64,000 nt of DNA from an uncultured Flavobacterium sp. (GCA_947632215.1 CANROJ010000003.1:29938-93937), one strand, 5' to 3'. Positions 19,121 to 29,822 are shown, numbered from the stretch's first letter. Numbers and translations are program-made. The notes: generated from the sequence alone by a model not told the origin.

Positions 19121-22100
19121 ATGGATGTTAAAAAATTATTTGCTAAATCCTCTAAGACACAATTAATCTTAAAAGATTTACAAACCAATAAACAAAAATT
19201 ACATTTTAAAGGTCTAGTAGGGTCTTCTATATCCTTTTTAGTAGAAAATATCTTTACACAAGGCGATCAAACGTTCTTATTACTTTTTAACGACAAAGAG
19301 CAAGCCGCATATCACCTAAATGACTTAGAGGCTCTTATAAATAAACAGGATGTCTTATTTTATCCTAGTTCTTATAAAAAGCCATATCAAATTGAAGATA
19401 CCGATAATGCAAATATTCTCTTAAGAGCAGAAGTTCTAAATCGTATCAACTCCTCTAAGAAACCTCTTGTTATTGTATCATATCCCGATGCTATCTTTGA
19501 AAAAGTAGTAACACAAAAAACATTAGAGCAAAATACTTTGAAGATCAAAGTACAAGACAAATTAAACATTGAATTTTTAAACGAAACTCTTTTTGAATAC
19601 AACTTCAAACGAGTTGATTTTGTTGCAGAACCAGGAGAGTTTGCTCTAAGAGGAGGAATAGTAGATGTTTTTTCTTTTTCAAATGATCACCCATATAGAT
19701 TAGAATTTTTTGGAGATGAAATAGACTCCATCAGAACTTTTGATGTTGAAACTCAATTATCCCTAGAACTAAAAAATAAAATAACTATTCTTCCTAATTT
19801 AGAAGATAAATTTACCCAACAAACAAGAGAGAGTTTCCTAAAGTATCTACCAGTCTCCAGTGTTGTCTTAAATCAAAATATTACCCTGGCCGAGCAAAGA
19901 CTAGAGGATCTATTTTCCAAAGCAAACAAAGCATATGACCAACTTTCCAAAAGTGTTAAACATGCTACACCTGAGCAAATGTTTATTGGATCCAAGGAAT
20001 TTATTAAAGACTTAGAGCTCTTAAAAAGTATAGAATTAACCTCTACACAAACTTTCGAAAACCCAAAGACTTATGAATTTATAACCAAACCTCAACCTTC
20101 TTTTAATAAACAATTTGACCTTTTAGCTAAAGATTTAATTCAAAATTCGCAAGATGGTTTAACCAATTACCTCTTTTGCGCAAATGAAGGGCAAGCTAGG
20201 CGATTTAAAGAGATTTTTACAGCTTTAAAAGAACAAAATAACAATTTAGAGGCAGTTTCTTATAAGACATTAGTTTTTCCATTGTATGAAGGTTTTATAG
20301 ATTTAGAAAATCAAATTGCTTGCTATACGGACCATCAAATTTTTGAAAGATACCATAAGTTTACAATAAAAAACACTGCTACAAAAAAACAAACTATTAC
20401 CCTAAAAGAATTAACATCTTTGAGCGTAGGAGATTATGTGACCCACATTGATCACGGTATTGGTAAATTTGGAGGATTACAGAAAATAGAGGTAGATGGA
20501 AAAACACAGGAAGCCATTAAATTAGTCTACGCTGATAATGATCTTGTCTATGTAAGCATTCACTCGTTACACAAAATAGCTAAATACAATGGTAAAGATT
20601 CCGTAGCTCCTAAAGTACATAAAATAGGTTCTAACGTATGGAAAAACCTTAAAAATAAGACTAAAGCAAGAGTTAAACACATTGCATTTAATCTTATTCA
20701 ACTTTATGCCAAGCGAAAATTGCAAAAAGGGTTCCGTTTCGCACCAGATAGTTACTTACAGCACGAGCTAGAAAGTTCCTTTATATATGAGGATACTCCA
20801 GACCAAATATCTGCTACACAGGATGTGAAAAACGACATGGAAAGTGATCGTCCTATGGATAGATTAATCTGTGGTGATGTAGGTTTTGGAAAAACGGAAG
20901 TAGCCATTAGAGCAGCTTTTAAAGCAGTTGAAAACGGAAAACAAGTAGCCATATTAGTTCCAACAACTATACTTGCTTTCCAACATTTTAAAACATTCAG
21001 CGAACGATTAAAAGATATGCCTCTAAGAGTGGATTACCTTAATCGCTTTAGAACTACAAAGGAAAAAACGGAAATTTTACATCAACTTGCACTTGGAAAA
21101 ATTGATATCTTAATAGGTACGCATCAAATTGTTAATAAAAATGTTGTCTTTAAAGATCTAGGATTACTAATTATCGATGAAGAACAAAAATTTGGAGTGG
21201 CCGTTAAAGATAAGCTAAAAACCATTTCCGAGAATGTAGATACCTTAACCCTAACAGCTACCCCTATTCCTAGAACCTTGCAGTTCTCCTTAATGGCTGC
21301 TAGAGATTTATCGGTTATATCTACTCCACCACCCAATAGATACCCTATTGAAACACAAGTGATTGGTTTTAACGAAGAAATTATAAGAGATGCCATTTCT
21401 TACGAAATAGAACGTGGAGGACAAGTGTACTTTATTAATAATCGAATTGAGAATATTAAGGAGGTAGCTGGTATGATTCAACGATTAGTCCCTGATGCTA
21501 AAGTAGGAGTAGGTCATGGTCAATTAGATGGTAAAAAACTCGAAGAATTAATGTTATCATTCATGGATGGTAAATTCGACGTTTTAGTTGCTACAACAAT
21601 TATTGAAAGTGGTTTGGATGTACCTAATGCCAATACTATTTTGATTAATAATGCCAATAATTTTGGACTATCCGACTTACACCAAATGAGAGGAAGAGTC
21701 GGTAGGAGTAACAAAAAAGCTTTCTGTTACTTTATTTGCCCACCCTTTTCACTTATGACAGAAGAAGCAAGAAAAAGAATTCACGCCCTAGAACAATTTA
21801 GTGACTTAGGAAGTGGCTTTAATATAGCTATGAAAGATCTAGAAATTAGAGGCGCTGGAGATATTTTGGGAGGAGAACAAAGTGGTTTTATTAACGAAAT
21901 CGGATTTGAAACCTATCAAAAAATCATGCAAGAAGCTATAGATGAGTTAAAACAAGACGAGTTCAAAGAACTTTATCAAGACCAAGAGTCTGAGAAAGAT
22001 ATTGTTTTTGTAAAAGAAACTCAAATTGATACAGACTTCGAAATTCTTTTCCCTGATGAATATATAAACAACATTAGTGAGAGACTTAATTTATACAATG

Positions 22101-22477
22101 AACTAAGTCAATTGGAAAACGAAGATCAATTAAAAGCCTACGAAGATCGCTTAGCAGACCGTTTTGGTCCCTTGCCAAAACAAGCTATAGATCTTTTAAA
22201 TAGCTTAAGAATAAAATGGTATGTAGCAAAAATGGGAATTGAGAAAGTAGTATTGAAAAAAGGAAAAATGCTCTGCTATTTTGTTTCTGCTAAGGAAAAT
22301 GCTTTCTATCAATCCAGCTCTTTTAATCAAATTCTTAGTTTTGTTCAACACAATTCGAATATATGCACCATTAAAGAAAAACAAACAAAACAAGGTTTAC
22401 GTTTAATCTTGACTTTTGACCAAGTTAAGTCTATTCAGAAAGCTTTACAATACTCACAACTATTATATAATCACTAG
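19121..22477 (+). CDS. mfd: Transcription-repair coupling factor
   Basis: 1118 residues, near the family norm. The order is a UvrB-like N-terminal half with FVAEPGEFALRGGIVDVFSF, the RNA-polymerase-interacting CarD-like domain near 430-500 (LSVGDYVTHIDHGIGKFGGL), superfamily 2 translocase motifs (GDVGFGKTEVA, IIDEEQKFGV, TATPIPRTLQF, QMRGRVGRS), and a C-terminal TRCF domain. It removes stalled RNA polymerase and recruits UvrA. Confidence 0.98.
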   Translation: MDVKKLFAKSSKTQLILKDLQTNKQKLHFKGLVGSSISFLVENIFTQGDQTFLLLFNDKEQAAYHLNDLEALINKQDVLFYPSSYKKPYQIEDTDNANILLRAEVLNRINSSKKPLVIVSYPDAIFEKVVTQKTLEQNTLKIKVQDKLNIEFLNETLFEYNFKRVDFVAEPGEFALRGGIVDVFSFSNDHPYRLEFFGDEIDSIRTFDVETQLSLELKNKITILPNLEDKFTQQTRESFLKYLPVSSVVLNQNITLAEQRLEDLFSKANKAYDQLSKSVKHATPEQMFIGSKEFIKDLELLKSIELTSTQTFENPKTYEFITKPQPSFNKQFDLLAKDLIQNSQDGLTNYLFCANEGQARRFKEIFTALKEQNNNLEAVSYKTLVFPLYEGFIDLENQIACYTDHQIFERYHKFTIKNTATKKQTITLKELTSLSVGDYVTHIDHGIGKFGGLQKIEVDGKTQEAIKLVYADNDLVYVSIHSLHKIAKYNGKDSVAPKVHKIGSNVWKNLKNKTKARVKHIAFNLIQLYAKRKLQKGFRFAPDSYLQHELESSFIYEDTPDQISATQDVKNDMESDRPMDRLICGDVGFGKTEVAIRAAFKAVENGKQVAILVPTTILAFQHFKTFSERLKDMPLRVDYLNRFRTTKEKTEILHQLALGKIDILIGTHQIVNKNVVFKDLGLLIIDEEQKFGVAVKDKLKTISENVDTLTLTATPIPRTLQFSLMAARDLSVISTPPPNRYPIETQVIGFNEEIIRDAISYEIERGGQVYFINNRIENIKEVAGMIQRLVPDAKVGVGHGQLDGKKLEELMLSFMDGKFDVLVATTIIESGLDVPNANTILINNANNFGLSDLHQMRGRVGRSNKKAFCYFICPPFSLMTEEARKRIHALEQFSDLGSGFNIAMKDLEIRGAGDILGGEQSGFINEIGFETYQKIMQEAIDELKQDEFKELYQDQESEKDIVFVKETQIDTDFEILFPDEYINNISERLNLYNELSQLENEDQLKAYEDRLADRFGPLPKQAIDLLNSLRIKWYVAKMGIEKVVLKKGKMLCYFVSAKENAFYQSSSFNQILSFVQHNSNICTIKEKQTKQGLRLILTFDQVKSIQKALQYSQLLYNH

Positions 22478-22505
22478 CACCGATTAGAATCTCAAAAGAT
22501 AAAAA

Positions 22506-23219
22506 ATGAATACCAATACTATAAAAGTTATAGCCTTTGATGCCGACGACACACTTTGGATAAATGAACCTTTCTTTAACCAAGCTGAAAAACAATTCTG
22601 CATCTTACTGGAAGATTACCTAACCCACCAAAGTATCTCACAGGTCTTATTTAAAACCCAGATTGACAACTTACCCTTATATGGTTACGGTATAAAAGGT
22701 TTTACACTTTCCATGTTAGAAGCATCCCAATACATATCCAAAGGGCATGTTTCTTCTAATACTACCAAAAAAATTCTGCAAATAGGAAAAGAACTTTTAA
22801 CTAAACCGGTAGAGTTATTAGATGATGTAACAAACGTGCTACAGGAGCTACAAAGTAAATATAAGCTTGTGGTGGCCACCAAAGGAGATTTGAAGGATCA
22901 ACACAGAAAGCTTCATAAATCAGGATTAGGTCATTACTTTCATCATATAGAAGTAATGACAGACAAAGAACCTTATGATTATATACAATTATTGAAGCGA
23001 TTAGATATCACTGCTCAAGAATTTCTAATGATTGGTAATTCACTTCGTTCAGATGTACTTCCAGTATTAGAATTAGGAGGTTACGCTGTTCATGTACCTT
23101 TTCACACTACTTGGCTGCATGAACACGTAGATCATGAAGTAGTACATCCTAATTTTAGCACAATTAAGAAACTATCTCAGATTATAGACTTACTGCCATT
23201 AAAATCAGGTATTAAATAG
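22506..23219 (+). CDS. HAD family hydrolase
   Basis: 237 residues. Motif I is AFDADDTLW with nucleophile Asp12 and acid Asp14. Thr at VVATKGD is motif II, and MIGNSLRSDVLPVLELGG is motif IV. A helical cap lies between motifs I and II. This is a soluble phosphatase-like enzyme with unknown substrate. It begins 28 bases after mfd and is likely the last gene of that unit; the stop codon touches a perfect palindrome. Confidence 0.87.
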   Translation: MNTNTIKVIAFDADDTLWINEPFFNQAEKQFCILLEDYLTHQSISQVLFKTQIDNLPLYGYGIKGFTLSMLEASQYISKGHVSSNTTKKILQIGKELLTKPVELLDDVTNVLQELQSKYKLVVATKGDLKDQHRKLHKSGLGHYFHHIEVMTDKEPYDYIQLLKRLDITAQEFLMIGNSLRSDVLPVLELGGYAVHVPFHTTWLHEHVDHEVVHPNFSTIKKLSQIIDLLPLKSGIK

Positions 23220-23248
23220 AACAAGGTCTCAAATTTGAGACCTTGTTC
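23219..23248 (+). terminator. Perfect 30-base palindrome, likely terminator of the mfd-HAD unit
   Basis: GAACAAGGTCTCAAA is followed immediately by its exact reverse complement, overlapping the last base of the HAD stop codon. No long T run follows on either side, so its strength as an intrinsic terminator is uncertain. Confidence 0.6.
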
Positions 23249-23284
23249 ATTATATATATACTTTAACACTATTATAAAGAGAAA

Positions 23285-26209
23285 CTAATATCCAAAAATC
23301 TCTTCTAAAGTAACCTCTTTTACTTGCCCTAGTTTCTGTACACTAGACCAATCCAAAGCCTCTTTTTTACCAAGTAAACCAACATTATATGTTTTAGACT
23401 TTACATGCTTGTCAAAGAAGTCCACCAGTTGAGTCATGGTCATCTGCTTTGTTTGCGCATAAATATCCTTATTAATATCATAGTCGATTCCTCGTTTTTT
23501 AAGACTTAACCAATAATAAAAGATAGATGATTTAGTATAACGTAAAGTAGCAATATTCTTTAACGTTAAATTCTTAGCACTCTCAAACTGATTATCCGCT
23601 TGTGGCATATTATTCATAAGCTCCATCATGGCATCTACAGCTTGGGCGAGTTTATTGGCCTGTGTCCCAACATAAGCACTTACATAATTATATCGACCTT
23701 GTTTAACAGCATTCGAATAACCAGCATAAGCAGAATAAGCTAACGATTTCGACTCTCTAATTTCTTGGAACACCACTGAGGCCATTCCTCCTCCAAAATA
23801 ATTATTAAACACACCACTAGTGGCTAGCAAATCTTTATTAAACAAGGATTCTCTTGAGCGGAATGAAATCTCTGCCTGTACCATGTCGTAAGGAGCAAAA
23901 TAAACTTTAGAACTACTGGCTGGTTCTGCATAGATTACTGGAGAGGCCACAGGCTTATCTTTTCCTAAATTATGGTATTTAACTAAAGCGTCACTTACAT
24001 TTGCAAGGTCATTTCCATAATAGAAAACTTCTTGATTATAATCAAAGAAACCTTTAAGGATATCAACTAATTCTTCAGGGTTGATCTGTAATAACTCCTC
24101 TTTAGATAATACATCGGTAAAACGACTTTTCTCTCCTGAGCTAGTTACATATGCATTAAGGGCAGACATGATTGCATTTTTATTAAGCTTATTATCTTGT
24201 CTAGATTTTAATATTTGATCTACTAAATTCCCATAAGCTTCCCTGTTGACAACTACATTAGTTAAAAACTCTTCTAAAAGAACCACACCTTTGTCTAGAT
24301 TTTCATTAAGACCTGAAATAGTAATAAAAGTTTGATCCTGTCCGCTTCTAAAAGAATAATCTATTCCCAATTTATAAAACTCCTTCTTTATATCTGCTGC
24401 GGAATATTGATCAGTTCCTAAATAATCTAAATACCCAAAAGCCAAACCAACTTTCTTATCATTATCAGAGCCTAGATCAAAAATATAAGTTATAGAACCT
24501 AAAGCATTAGTAGTATTGTCTATGCTATATAAAACAGTTTCATTTTGCCCAATCTTTTGGCTTTGTATTTCTTTCTTAAAATCGATAAAAACAGGCTCTA
24601 TCGGCTTTACTTTAACTTGTTGTAGTTCTTTAAAAAATTGACTTTCACTTTCTCTATTTAAATCTATGGGTGTAATACCAGGGTTTTCAACATGTACAAG
24701 ATCCTTTTTCTCACCTTGTTCTTTGTATACAACTGCATAGTTATCTTTATAATTATCTTTAGCAAACTGTACTAAATCTTCCTTAGTTATAGAAGACATT
24801 TTATCTAAATCCTCCACTACATCTTGCCAAGACCTACCTTTAATAAATGCATCATACATGGCCCCTCCCATCTGAGTATTACTCTCTAGAGCTTTCATAA
24901 CATCAACTTTTAACTCATTGACAACTGCTTGTAAAAGCCAAGGCTCAAATTCACCTCTTTTTACTTTTTCTACCTGTTGTAAAAGTAAATCTTTCACTTG
25001 TTCAATTGTCTGGCCTTGATTTGGCATACCACTAAATAAATGAACACTATAATCTTTCATAATCATAGTATAACCACCAGCATATAATGCCTTTTGTTTT
25101 TGATTAATGTCTAAATCTATTAATCCCGCTTGGCCATTATAAAGTAATAAATCTATAAGTGTTAAATACAGAGCATCTTTTGATTTGGCACCATCGAAAC
25201 GAAATCCGATTTCAACTCTAGCACTCTCAGGACTATAAATAACGGTTTCTTGAATTTTAGTAAGCGGTACTTCTTGGGCAACATATTGCGGTAATTCACT
25301 AGATGATCTAAAATCGCCAAAATATTTATCGATTAAAGAAATAGTTGACGCAAACTCAAGGTCACCAACCATTACTACAGCCATATTATTAGCAACATAA
25401 TAAGTATTAAAGTAATCGTTAATAGCCAACATAGAAGGATTCTTTAAATGCTCTGAGGTCCCGATTGTAGATTGTTGTCCATAGTTACTTTGTGGAAACA
25501 ACATCGATAACATAGCCTGCATAGAAGAACGCCTATCGTTATCTTGAGAACGATTAAACTCCTCATAAACTGCTTCTAATTCTGTGTGAAACAAACGTAG
25601 AACAAGTTCCGAAAACCTTTCCGACTCAATCATTAAAAACTTCTCTATTTCATTGGAAGGTATTATATTTTGATATACAGTCTCTTCAAACCAGGTATGT
25701 GCGTTTGTTGCCACAGCTCCAATAGAAGCAACTGACTTATCGTATTCATTTGCTACAGCATACTGAGAAGCAACCTTTGATAGAGAATCTATTTGTTTAT
25801 AAAGTGCATCTTTTTGCACAACATCATTAGATGCCTTATGCTTTTCATATAAATCAGATATTTGAGCTATATACTGCTGCTCGATATCCCAATTAACTGT
25901 CCCAAGATTACTAGTTCCTTTAAACAACATATGTTCTAGATAATGGGCAAGTCCAGTATTATCACTAGGATCACTGTTTGATCCTGCTCTGACTGGTATA
26001 TATGTTTGAATAAGAGGTTTATCTTTATTTTGTGCCAAATAAACCTTTAATCCATTCTTAAGAGTATAAACCCTTGTATGAGACGGATCGTTCTCTACTA
26101 TCTCATAAGTATAACCATTGGCATCTTTTTTTTCAATAGTCCGATACTGAGCATACATACTAGAAGTAAAAACTAACAATACGCAGCCTAAAACTACATT
26201 TTTAATCAT
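23285..26209 (-). CDS. M16 family zinc metallopeptidase (insulinase/PqqL-like)
   Basis: 974 residues from the preferred ATG at 26209, which begins a signal peptide (MIKNVVLGCVLLVFTSSMYA). A start at 26293 is possible on paper but would lie inside a terminator hairpin. The inverted zinc motif HYLEH is at about 89-93, followed by a VYEEFNRSQDN helix with the distal ligand. A second M16 half lacks the motif, as usual. It is expected to be a periplasmic peptidase; substrate unknown. Monocistronic. Confidence 0.88.
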   Translation of the reverse strand: MIKNVVLGCVLLVFTSSMYAQYRTIEKKDANGYTYEIVENDPSHTRVYTLKNGLKVYLAQNKDKPLIQTYIPVRAGSNSDPSDNTGLAHYLEHMLFKGTSNLGTVNWDIEQQYIAQISDLYEKHKASNDVVQKDALYKQIDSLSKVASQYAVANEYDKSVASIGAVATNAHTWFEETVYQNIIPSNEIEKFLMIESERFSELVLRLFHTELEAVYEEFNRSQDNDRRSSMQAMLSMLFPQSNYGQQSTIGTSEHLKNPSMLAINDYFNTYYVANNMAVVMVGDLEFASTISLIDKYFGDFRSSSELPQYVAQEVPLTKIQETVIYSPESARVEIGFRFDGAKSKDALYLTLIDLLLYNGQAGLIDLDINQKQKALYAGGYTMIMKDYSVHLFSGMPNQGQTIEQVKDLLLQQVEKVKRGEFEPWLLQAVVNELKVDVMKALESNTQMGGAMYDAFIKGRSWQDVVEDLDKMSSITKEDLVQFAKDNYKDNYAVVYKEQGEKKDLVHVENPGITPIDLNRESESQFFKELQQVKVKPIEPVFIDFKKEIQSQKIGQNETVLYSIDNTTNALGSITYIFDLGSDNDKKVGLAFGYLDYLGTDQYSAADIKKEFYKLGIDYSFRSGQDQTFITISGLNENLDKGVVLLEEFLTNVVVNREAYGNLVDQILKSRQDNKLNKNAIMSALNAYVTSSGEKSRFTDVLSKEELLQINPEELVDILKGFFDYNQEVFYYGNDLANVSDALVKYHNLGKDKPVASPVIYAEPASSSKVYFAPYDMVQAEISFRSRESLFNKDLLATSGVFNNYFGGGMASVVFQEIRESKSLAYSAYAGYSNAVKQGRYNYVSAYVGTQANKLAQAVDAMMELMNNMPQADNQFESAKNLTLKNIATLRYTKSSIFYYWLSLKKRGIDYDINKDIYAQTKQMTMTQLVDFFDKHVKSKTYNVGLLGKKEALDWSSVQKLGQVKEVTLEEIFGY

Positions 26210-26286
26210 AAGGTAAGTCTTTAAGGTTGTTAATGTTATAAAGTAACTAAATAAATCCTTTACTTTTTTAAAACACGTAAAATAAA

Positions 26287-26320
26287 AAGGCAACTTTCAA
26301 AAAATTTTGAAAGTTGCCTT
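26287..26320 (-). terminator. Terminator of pafA
   Basis: A long near-perfect stem AAGGCAACTTTC-AAAA/TTTT-GAAAGTTGCCTT. It lies just past the PafA stop in the minus direction and upstream of the M16 gene. Confidence 0.85.
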
Positions 26321-26357
26321 ATACAATTATTAGATTCTCACCTAAATATTTAAGTTT

Positions 26358-28007
26358 TTAATTCGCTAGAGCTTCAAAAATTGGAGTACCAATATTTCCA
26401 TTAGGCACCTCTATTTTTAATATTTCTGCTATAGTAGGAGCAATATCTGTCATATTAGTAGGTCTAGCTGTTTTACCTGGTTTAACACCCCAACCCATAA
26501 ACACTGCTGGTATATGAGCATCATAACTTCCCCAAGTGCCGTGAGTAGTACCAGTTCCATCCATAGTTCCACTATACCATTGTGGTTCTAATATATATTG
26601 GATAATCCCACTTCGCTTTAAATTATATCCATTGATTATTCTTTCTTTGATTTGTAGAGGAATAGTAGAAGATGAAGCTTTATCCATATCTGTTACAAAA
26701 GCAATTCCATCTACTTTCTTTAGTTCGACCACAATTCTATCACGAATAGCCATTTCGTCTAAATCTTTAGCTTGGATTAACTTATTATCTAAATGCACCT
26801 GGTAATTACTTAGACTAATAATAAGATTCTCTTGACCAAAGTCTTTTTGTAAAATCTCATTAAGAGCACTTCTTACTTTAGAACTACTAAAGTACCCTGC
26901 ATTTCCTTTTTTATCTTGATAATATTTTGGATTGTTTGCCGCACCGTGATCCGCACTCAAAAACAACGTATAATTACCTTTACCCACCTTGTTATCTAAA
27001 TAAGCCATAAAATCTGCCAAATCCTGATCTAATCTCAAGTAGGTATCTTCAATCTCAACAGACTCTATTCCAAATTGATGACCGATATAATCGGTAGAAG
27101 ATAAACTTACAGCCAAGAAATCAGTAACCTCATTAGGATTATCTCCTAGGTTTTCAGCTTCTATAGCAGCTTTAGCAAAGTCTAAGGTAAGACTATTACC
27201 GAAAGGAGTAGCTTTAATTAAATCATAGCCTCCTTCTTTTTTAAGCTTCTTAAGATTTCTAGGAAAAACAGCTTTATTCTCTCCTGCAAATTTTCCTTCG
27301 TATGGACTATCATCTGGATTACTTAAAACATAAGTATCTATATCATATAGAGTATTCCAGCCCTTGCTATAATACTGATCCACTTTTCCACTCTTATTAA
27401 ATGATTTAACCCATCTAGGCAAATCCTGCATATAGTAAGTACTAGTTATCCAATGTCCGCTTTGTCCATCATACCAATAAGCAGCATTTGCAAAATGTCC
27501 AGCAGGTAAAATCCCTCCCCTATCCTTTATAGAAATACCAATAACTTTACTTTGGAAATTAGTTGCCAATTTCAATTGATCAGTTATAGTAGAACTCAAT
27601 AAATTTCTAGGTGATTGTTGACCAACTTTTCCTTGACCACCAACCCCTTGTACACTATCATCTTGTGTACAATACATACTTTGACCAGTAGCTTGAATAA
27701 TAAAATCATTCCCGGCTATACCATGAATCGCTGGTACACTCCCAGTGTAAAGAGTACTATGTCCGATTGCAGTGAAAGTTGGTACATAATCAATATTTGT
27801 ATTCTCACTACTAAACCCTTCTTTCAAAAGTCTCTTGAATCCATCTTCTTGATAGCGATCGTAATAACGATATAAGTAATCCCAACGCATTTGATCCACC
27901 ACTACTCCAACAACTAACTTGGGTTTATCCATTGAAGAAGTATTAGCTAAACTAGCTAAAGAAAACAATCCGCACACAGCGGCAAAAATACTTGTAGTAA
28001 CTCTCAT
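26358..28007 (-). CDS. pafA: Alkaline phosphatase PafA (phosphate-insensitive monoesterase type)
   Basis: 549 residues from Met at 28007 (signal peptide MRVTTSIFAAVCGLFSLASL); an ATG at 28028 would add seven lysine-rich residues. The nucleophile Thr is in YVPTFTAIGHSTLYTG, the metal site in VDQMRWDYL, and the substrate-binding Lys/Arg in GISIKDRGGILPAGH, all PafA hallmarks. LSADHGAANNPKYY and THGTWGSYDAHIPAVFMGWG complete the two-zinc site. It releases phosphate from organic monoesters in the periplasm; family members are known to act even when phosphate is plentiful. Own promoter and terminator. Confidence 0.92.
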   Translation of the reverse strand: MRVTTSIFAAVCGLFSLASLANTSSMDKPKLVVGVVVDQMRWDYLYRYYDRYQEDGFKRLLKEGFSSENTNIDYVPTFTAIGHSTLYTGSVPAIHGIAGNDFIIQATGQSMYCTQDDSVQGVGGQGKVGQQSPRNLLSSTITDQLKLATNFQSKVIGISIKDRGGILPAGHFANAAYWYDGQSGHWITSTYYMQDLPRWVKSFNKSGKVDQYYSKGWNTLYDIDTYVLSNPDDSPYEGKFAGENKAVFPRNLKKLKKEGGYDLIKATPFGNSLTLDFAKAAIEAENLGDNPNEVTDFLAVSLSSTDYIGHQFGIESVEIEDTYLRLDQDLADFMAYLDNKVGKGNYTLFLSADHGAANNPKYYQDKKGNAGYFSSSKVRSALNEILQKDFGQENLIISLSNYQVHLDNKLIQAKDLDEMAIRDRIVVELKKVDGIAFVTDMDKASSSTIPLQIKERIINGYNLKRSGIIQYILEPQWYSGTMDGTGTTHGTWGSYDAHIPAVFMGWGVKPGKTARPTNMTDIAPTIAEILKIEVPNGNIGTPIFEALAN

Positions 28008-28090
28008 TTTTTTCTTTTTTAAACACATATACGACTATTAATTCTCTTTAAAGAATAATAGTATTTGAAACATATTATAGTAACTATTGA

Positions 28091-28098
28091 CAAATGTA
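28091..28098 (-). promoter_or_regulatory. Putative promoter of pafA
   Basis: The minus strand reads TACATTTG, matching TAnnTTTG. A TTTG (28122-28125, minus) lies 23 bases upstream as a possible -33 element. Confidence 0.5.
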
Positions 28099-28201
28099 AT
28101 AAAACCTAAAAATATCTAGGGCAAAGAAGTAACATTTTTAATCAAGACATATTATCTTAAAATTAAATCATCTTTACTAAACAATAACTAACTCATTCTA
28201 A

Positions 28202-28234
28202 AAAAATAGCCTGAAACATGTTCAGGCTATTTTT
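28202..28234 (-). terminator. Terminator of the susC-susD-like operon
   Basis: A 14-bp stem AAAAATAGCCTGAA/TTCAGGCTATTTTT with a 5-base loop follows the SusD stop and supplies a T tail on the minus strand. Confidence 0.85.
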
Positions 28235-28269
28235 AAGTTTTTATAACTTAATCAAAAAAATATTTAGGA

Positions 28270-29802
28270 CTACTTATTAGCAGTTTCTCTTCTTGGAATT
28301 ACGTAAGTCCAACCATTAGAATCGCTTGGAGCAATACTTCCGGATATTTCCACTGGGAAATTACCTCCTTTAGTATAATCTTCACGAACAATAGAGTCTC
28401 CCCAACGTTTTAAGTCAAACCAAGTAGATCCTTCTCCCCATAATTCCAAAGCACGGTAATCTTTGATTTCTTGCAATAGATCAGCACCTTTTACATTACA
28501 TACATAATCAGGATCTCTTTTTTGGTTTAAAGTCTCTAATAAAGCGATTGCACCGCTTTCATCTCCCATAAAATATTTTGCTTCTGCTTCTGCTAAATAC
28601 ATTTCAGATGCACGAATATGCACTAAATCACCTACACCAGGCATTGCATTAGCTTTTATTTTCAACTGCATATAAGCATAAATCTTAGCTGCTGGGTCAA
28701 TATCCCCACGAAACTCTCTAGCACGTTGTTCTAATTCCGAATCTTTCTCTACTAAACCAATTTCAACATTATAAGGTGCATCTTTTGGATTTAAGAAAAG
28801 TTGAGTTCTAATATCTGTTTGTGGAAATTTATCATAAAGTTGCTTACTAATTCTTCTAGGATAAGTTTTAATCTGAGAAGAAGATGCATTATAAGCCATG
28901 TATGCTTGGTAAGAGTAAAAATATAATGTTTGATCAAAAGACCCATAAGAACCCCAGATCCACTCTGAAGTAGCATTACTAAATCCACTAGAATAAGTTT
29001 CATCATCCATTAATGGATACTCTCCTCCTGAAGGCTTTTGTCTTGCTAAAGCTGCATGAGTACTAGCTGTAGTGTAATCTTGTTTAGTTAAAGCGGCCTT
29101 AGCGAAAATTGCATGAGCAACGCTTTTATCTAAAATGAAAAACTCCTCTGAAGTACGTACAAATTTAGAAGATTCGAATAAAGTTATAGCCTCAGTTAAA
29201 TCTTGGTATATCAAAGCAAAAGTCTCTCCTAGAGTAGATACTGGTAATTTTTCATTATCAGTACTTGTTTTTAAAACCACACCTGGAGTACTTCCATTAG
29301 AAGAGTCTATCCAACGATTACCATAAATCTGAGCCAGCATATAATAAGAATATGCACGGTAAGTATAAGCTTGAGCCTTTAAAGCTTGCTTTTCTGCCTC
29401 TGGTCCTTCTGCGTTATCAATGTTTGCTATTACAAGATTAGCATTAGCAATTAAAGAATAATAATAAGACCAAGGATAATAATTATAAATGCTTACATCA
29501 TTACTATTATTACGCATTAAAATTTGATCTTGAGTTAAGGTCCCCATTGCTGCGGTTAGTGTATTGGCTGGAAACTCTCCATAATACAACTTAATAGTTC
29601 CTTCTCCATTAAAGCCTTGTGAGCCTAAATATTGATTAGTCATCAAACGAGCAATACCATTGACTGCCATCTTTGCATTTTTAGTAGTCGCGTAAACTAC
29701 ATCCGGGCCAACTTTATTTGTTGACTGAGTATCTAAGTAATCTGAACTACAAGAACCTAAAGATAGAGCTCCTGCAAACAGTATGTATTGTATATATTTC
29801 AT
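28270..29802 (-). CDS. SusD/RagB family outer-membrane nutrient-binding lipoprotein
   Basis: 510 residues with a lipobox at Cys18 (GALSLGSCSSDYLDT). TPR-like helices follow (QALKAQAYTYRAYSYYMLAQ), and the C-terminus has RASEMYLAEAEA and ELWGEGSTWFDLKRWGD, both typical of RagB/SusD. It sits on the SusC barrel and captures substrate at the surface. The partner receptor is 20 bases upstream. No hydrolase or regulator is attached, so the substrate is open. Confidence 0.93.
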   Translation of the reverse strand: MKYIQYILFAGALSLGSCSSDYLDTQSTNKVGPDVVYATTKNAKMAVNGIARLMTNQYLGSQGFNGEGTIKLYYGEFPANTLTAAMGTLTQDQILMRNNSNDVSIYNYYPWSYYYSLIANANLVIANIDNAEGPEAEKQALKAQAYTYRAYSYYMLAQIYGNRWIDSSNGSTPGVVLKTSTDNEKLPVSTLGETFALIYQDLTEAITLFESSKFVRTSEEFFILDKSVAHAIFAKAALTKQDYTTASTHAALARQKPSGGEYPLMDDETYSSGFSNATSEWIWGSYGSFDQTLYFYSYQAYMAYNASSSQIKTYPRRISKQLYDKFPQTDIRTQLFLNPKDAPYNVEIGLVEKDSELEQRAREFRGDIDPAAKIYAYMQLKIKANAMPGVGDLVHIRASEMYLAEAEAKYFMGDESGAIALLETLNQKRDPDYVCNVKGADLLQEIKDYRALELWGEGSTWFDLKRWGDSIVREDYTKGGNFPVEISGSIAPSDSNGWTYVIPRRETANK

Positions 29803-29822
29803 AATGTATAGTCTGTATAAAA

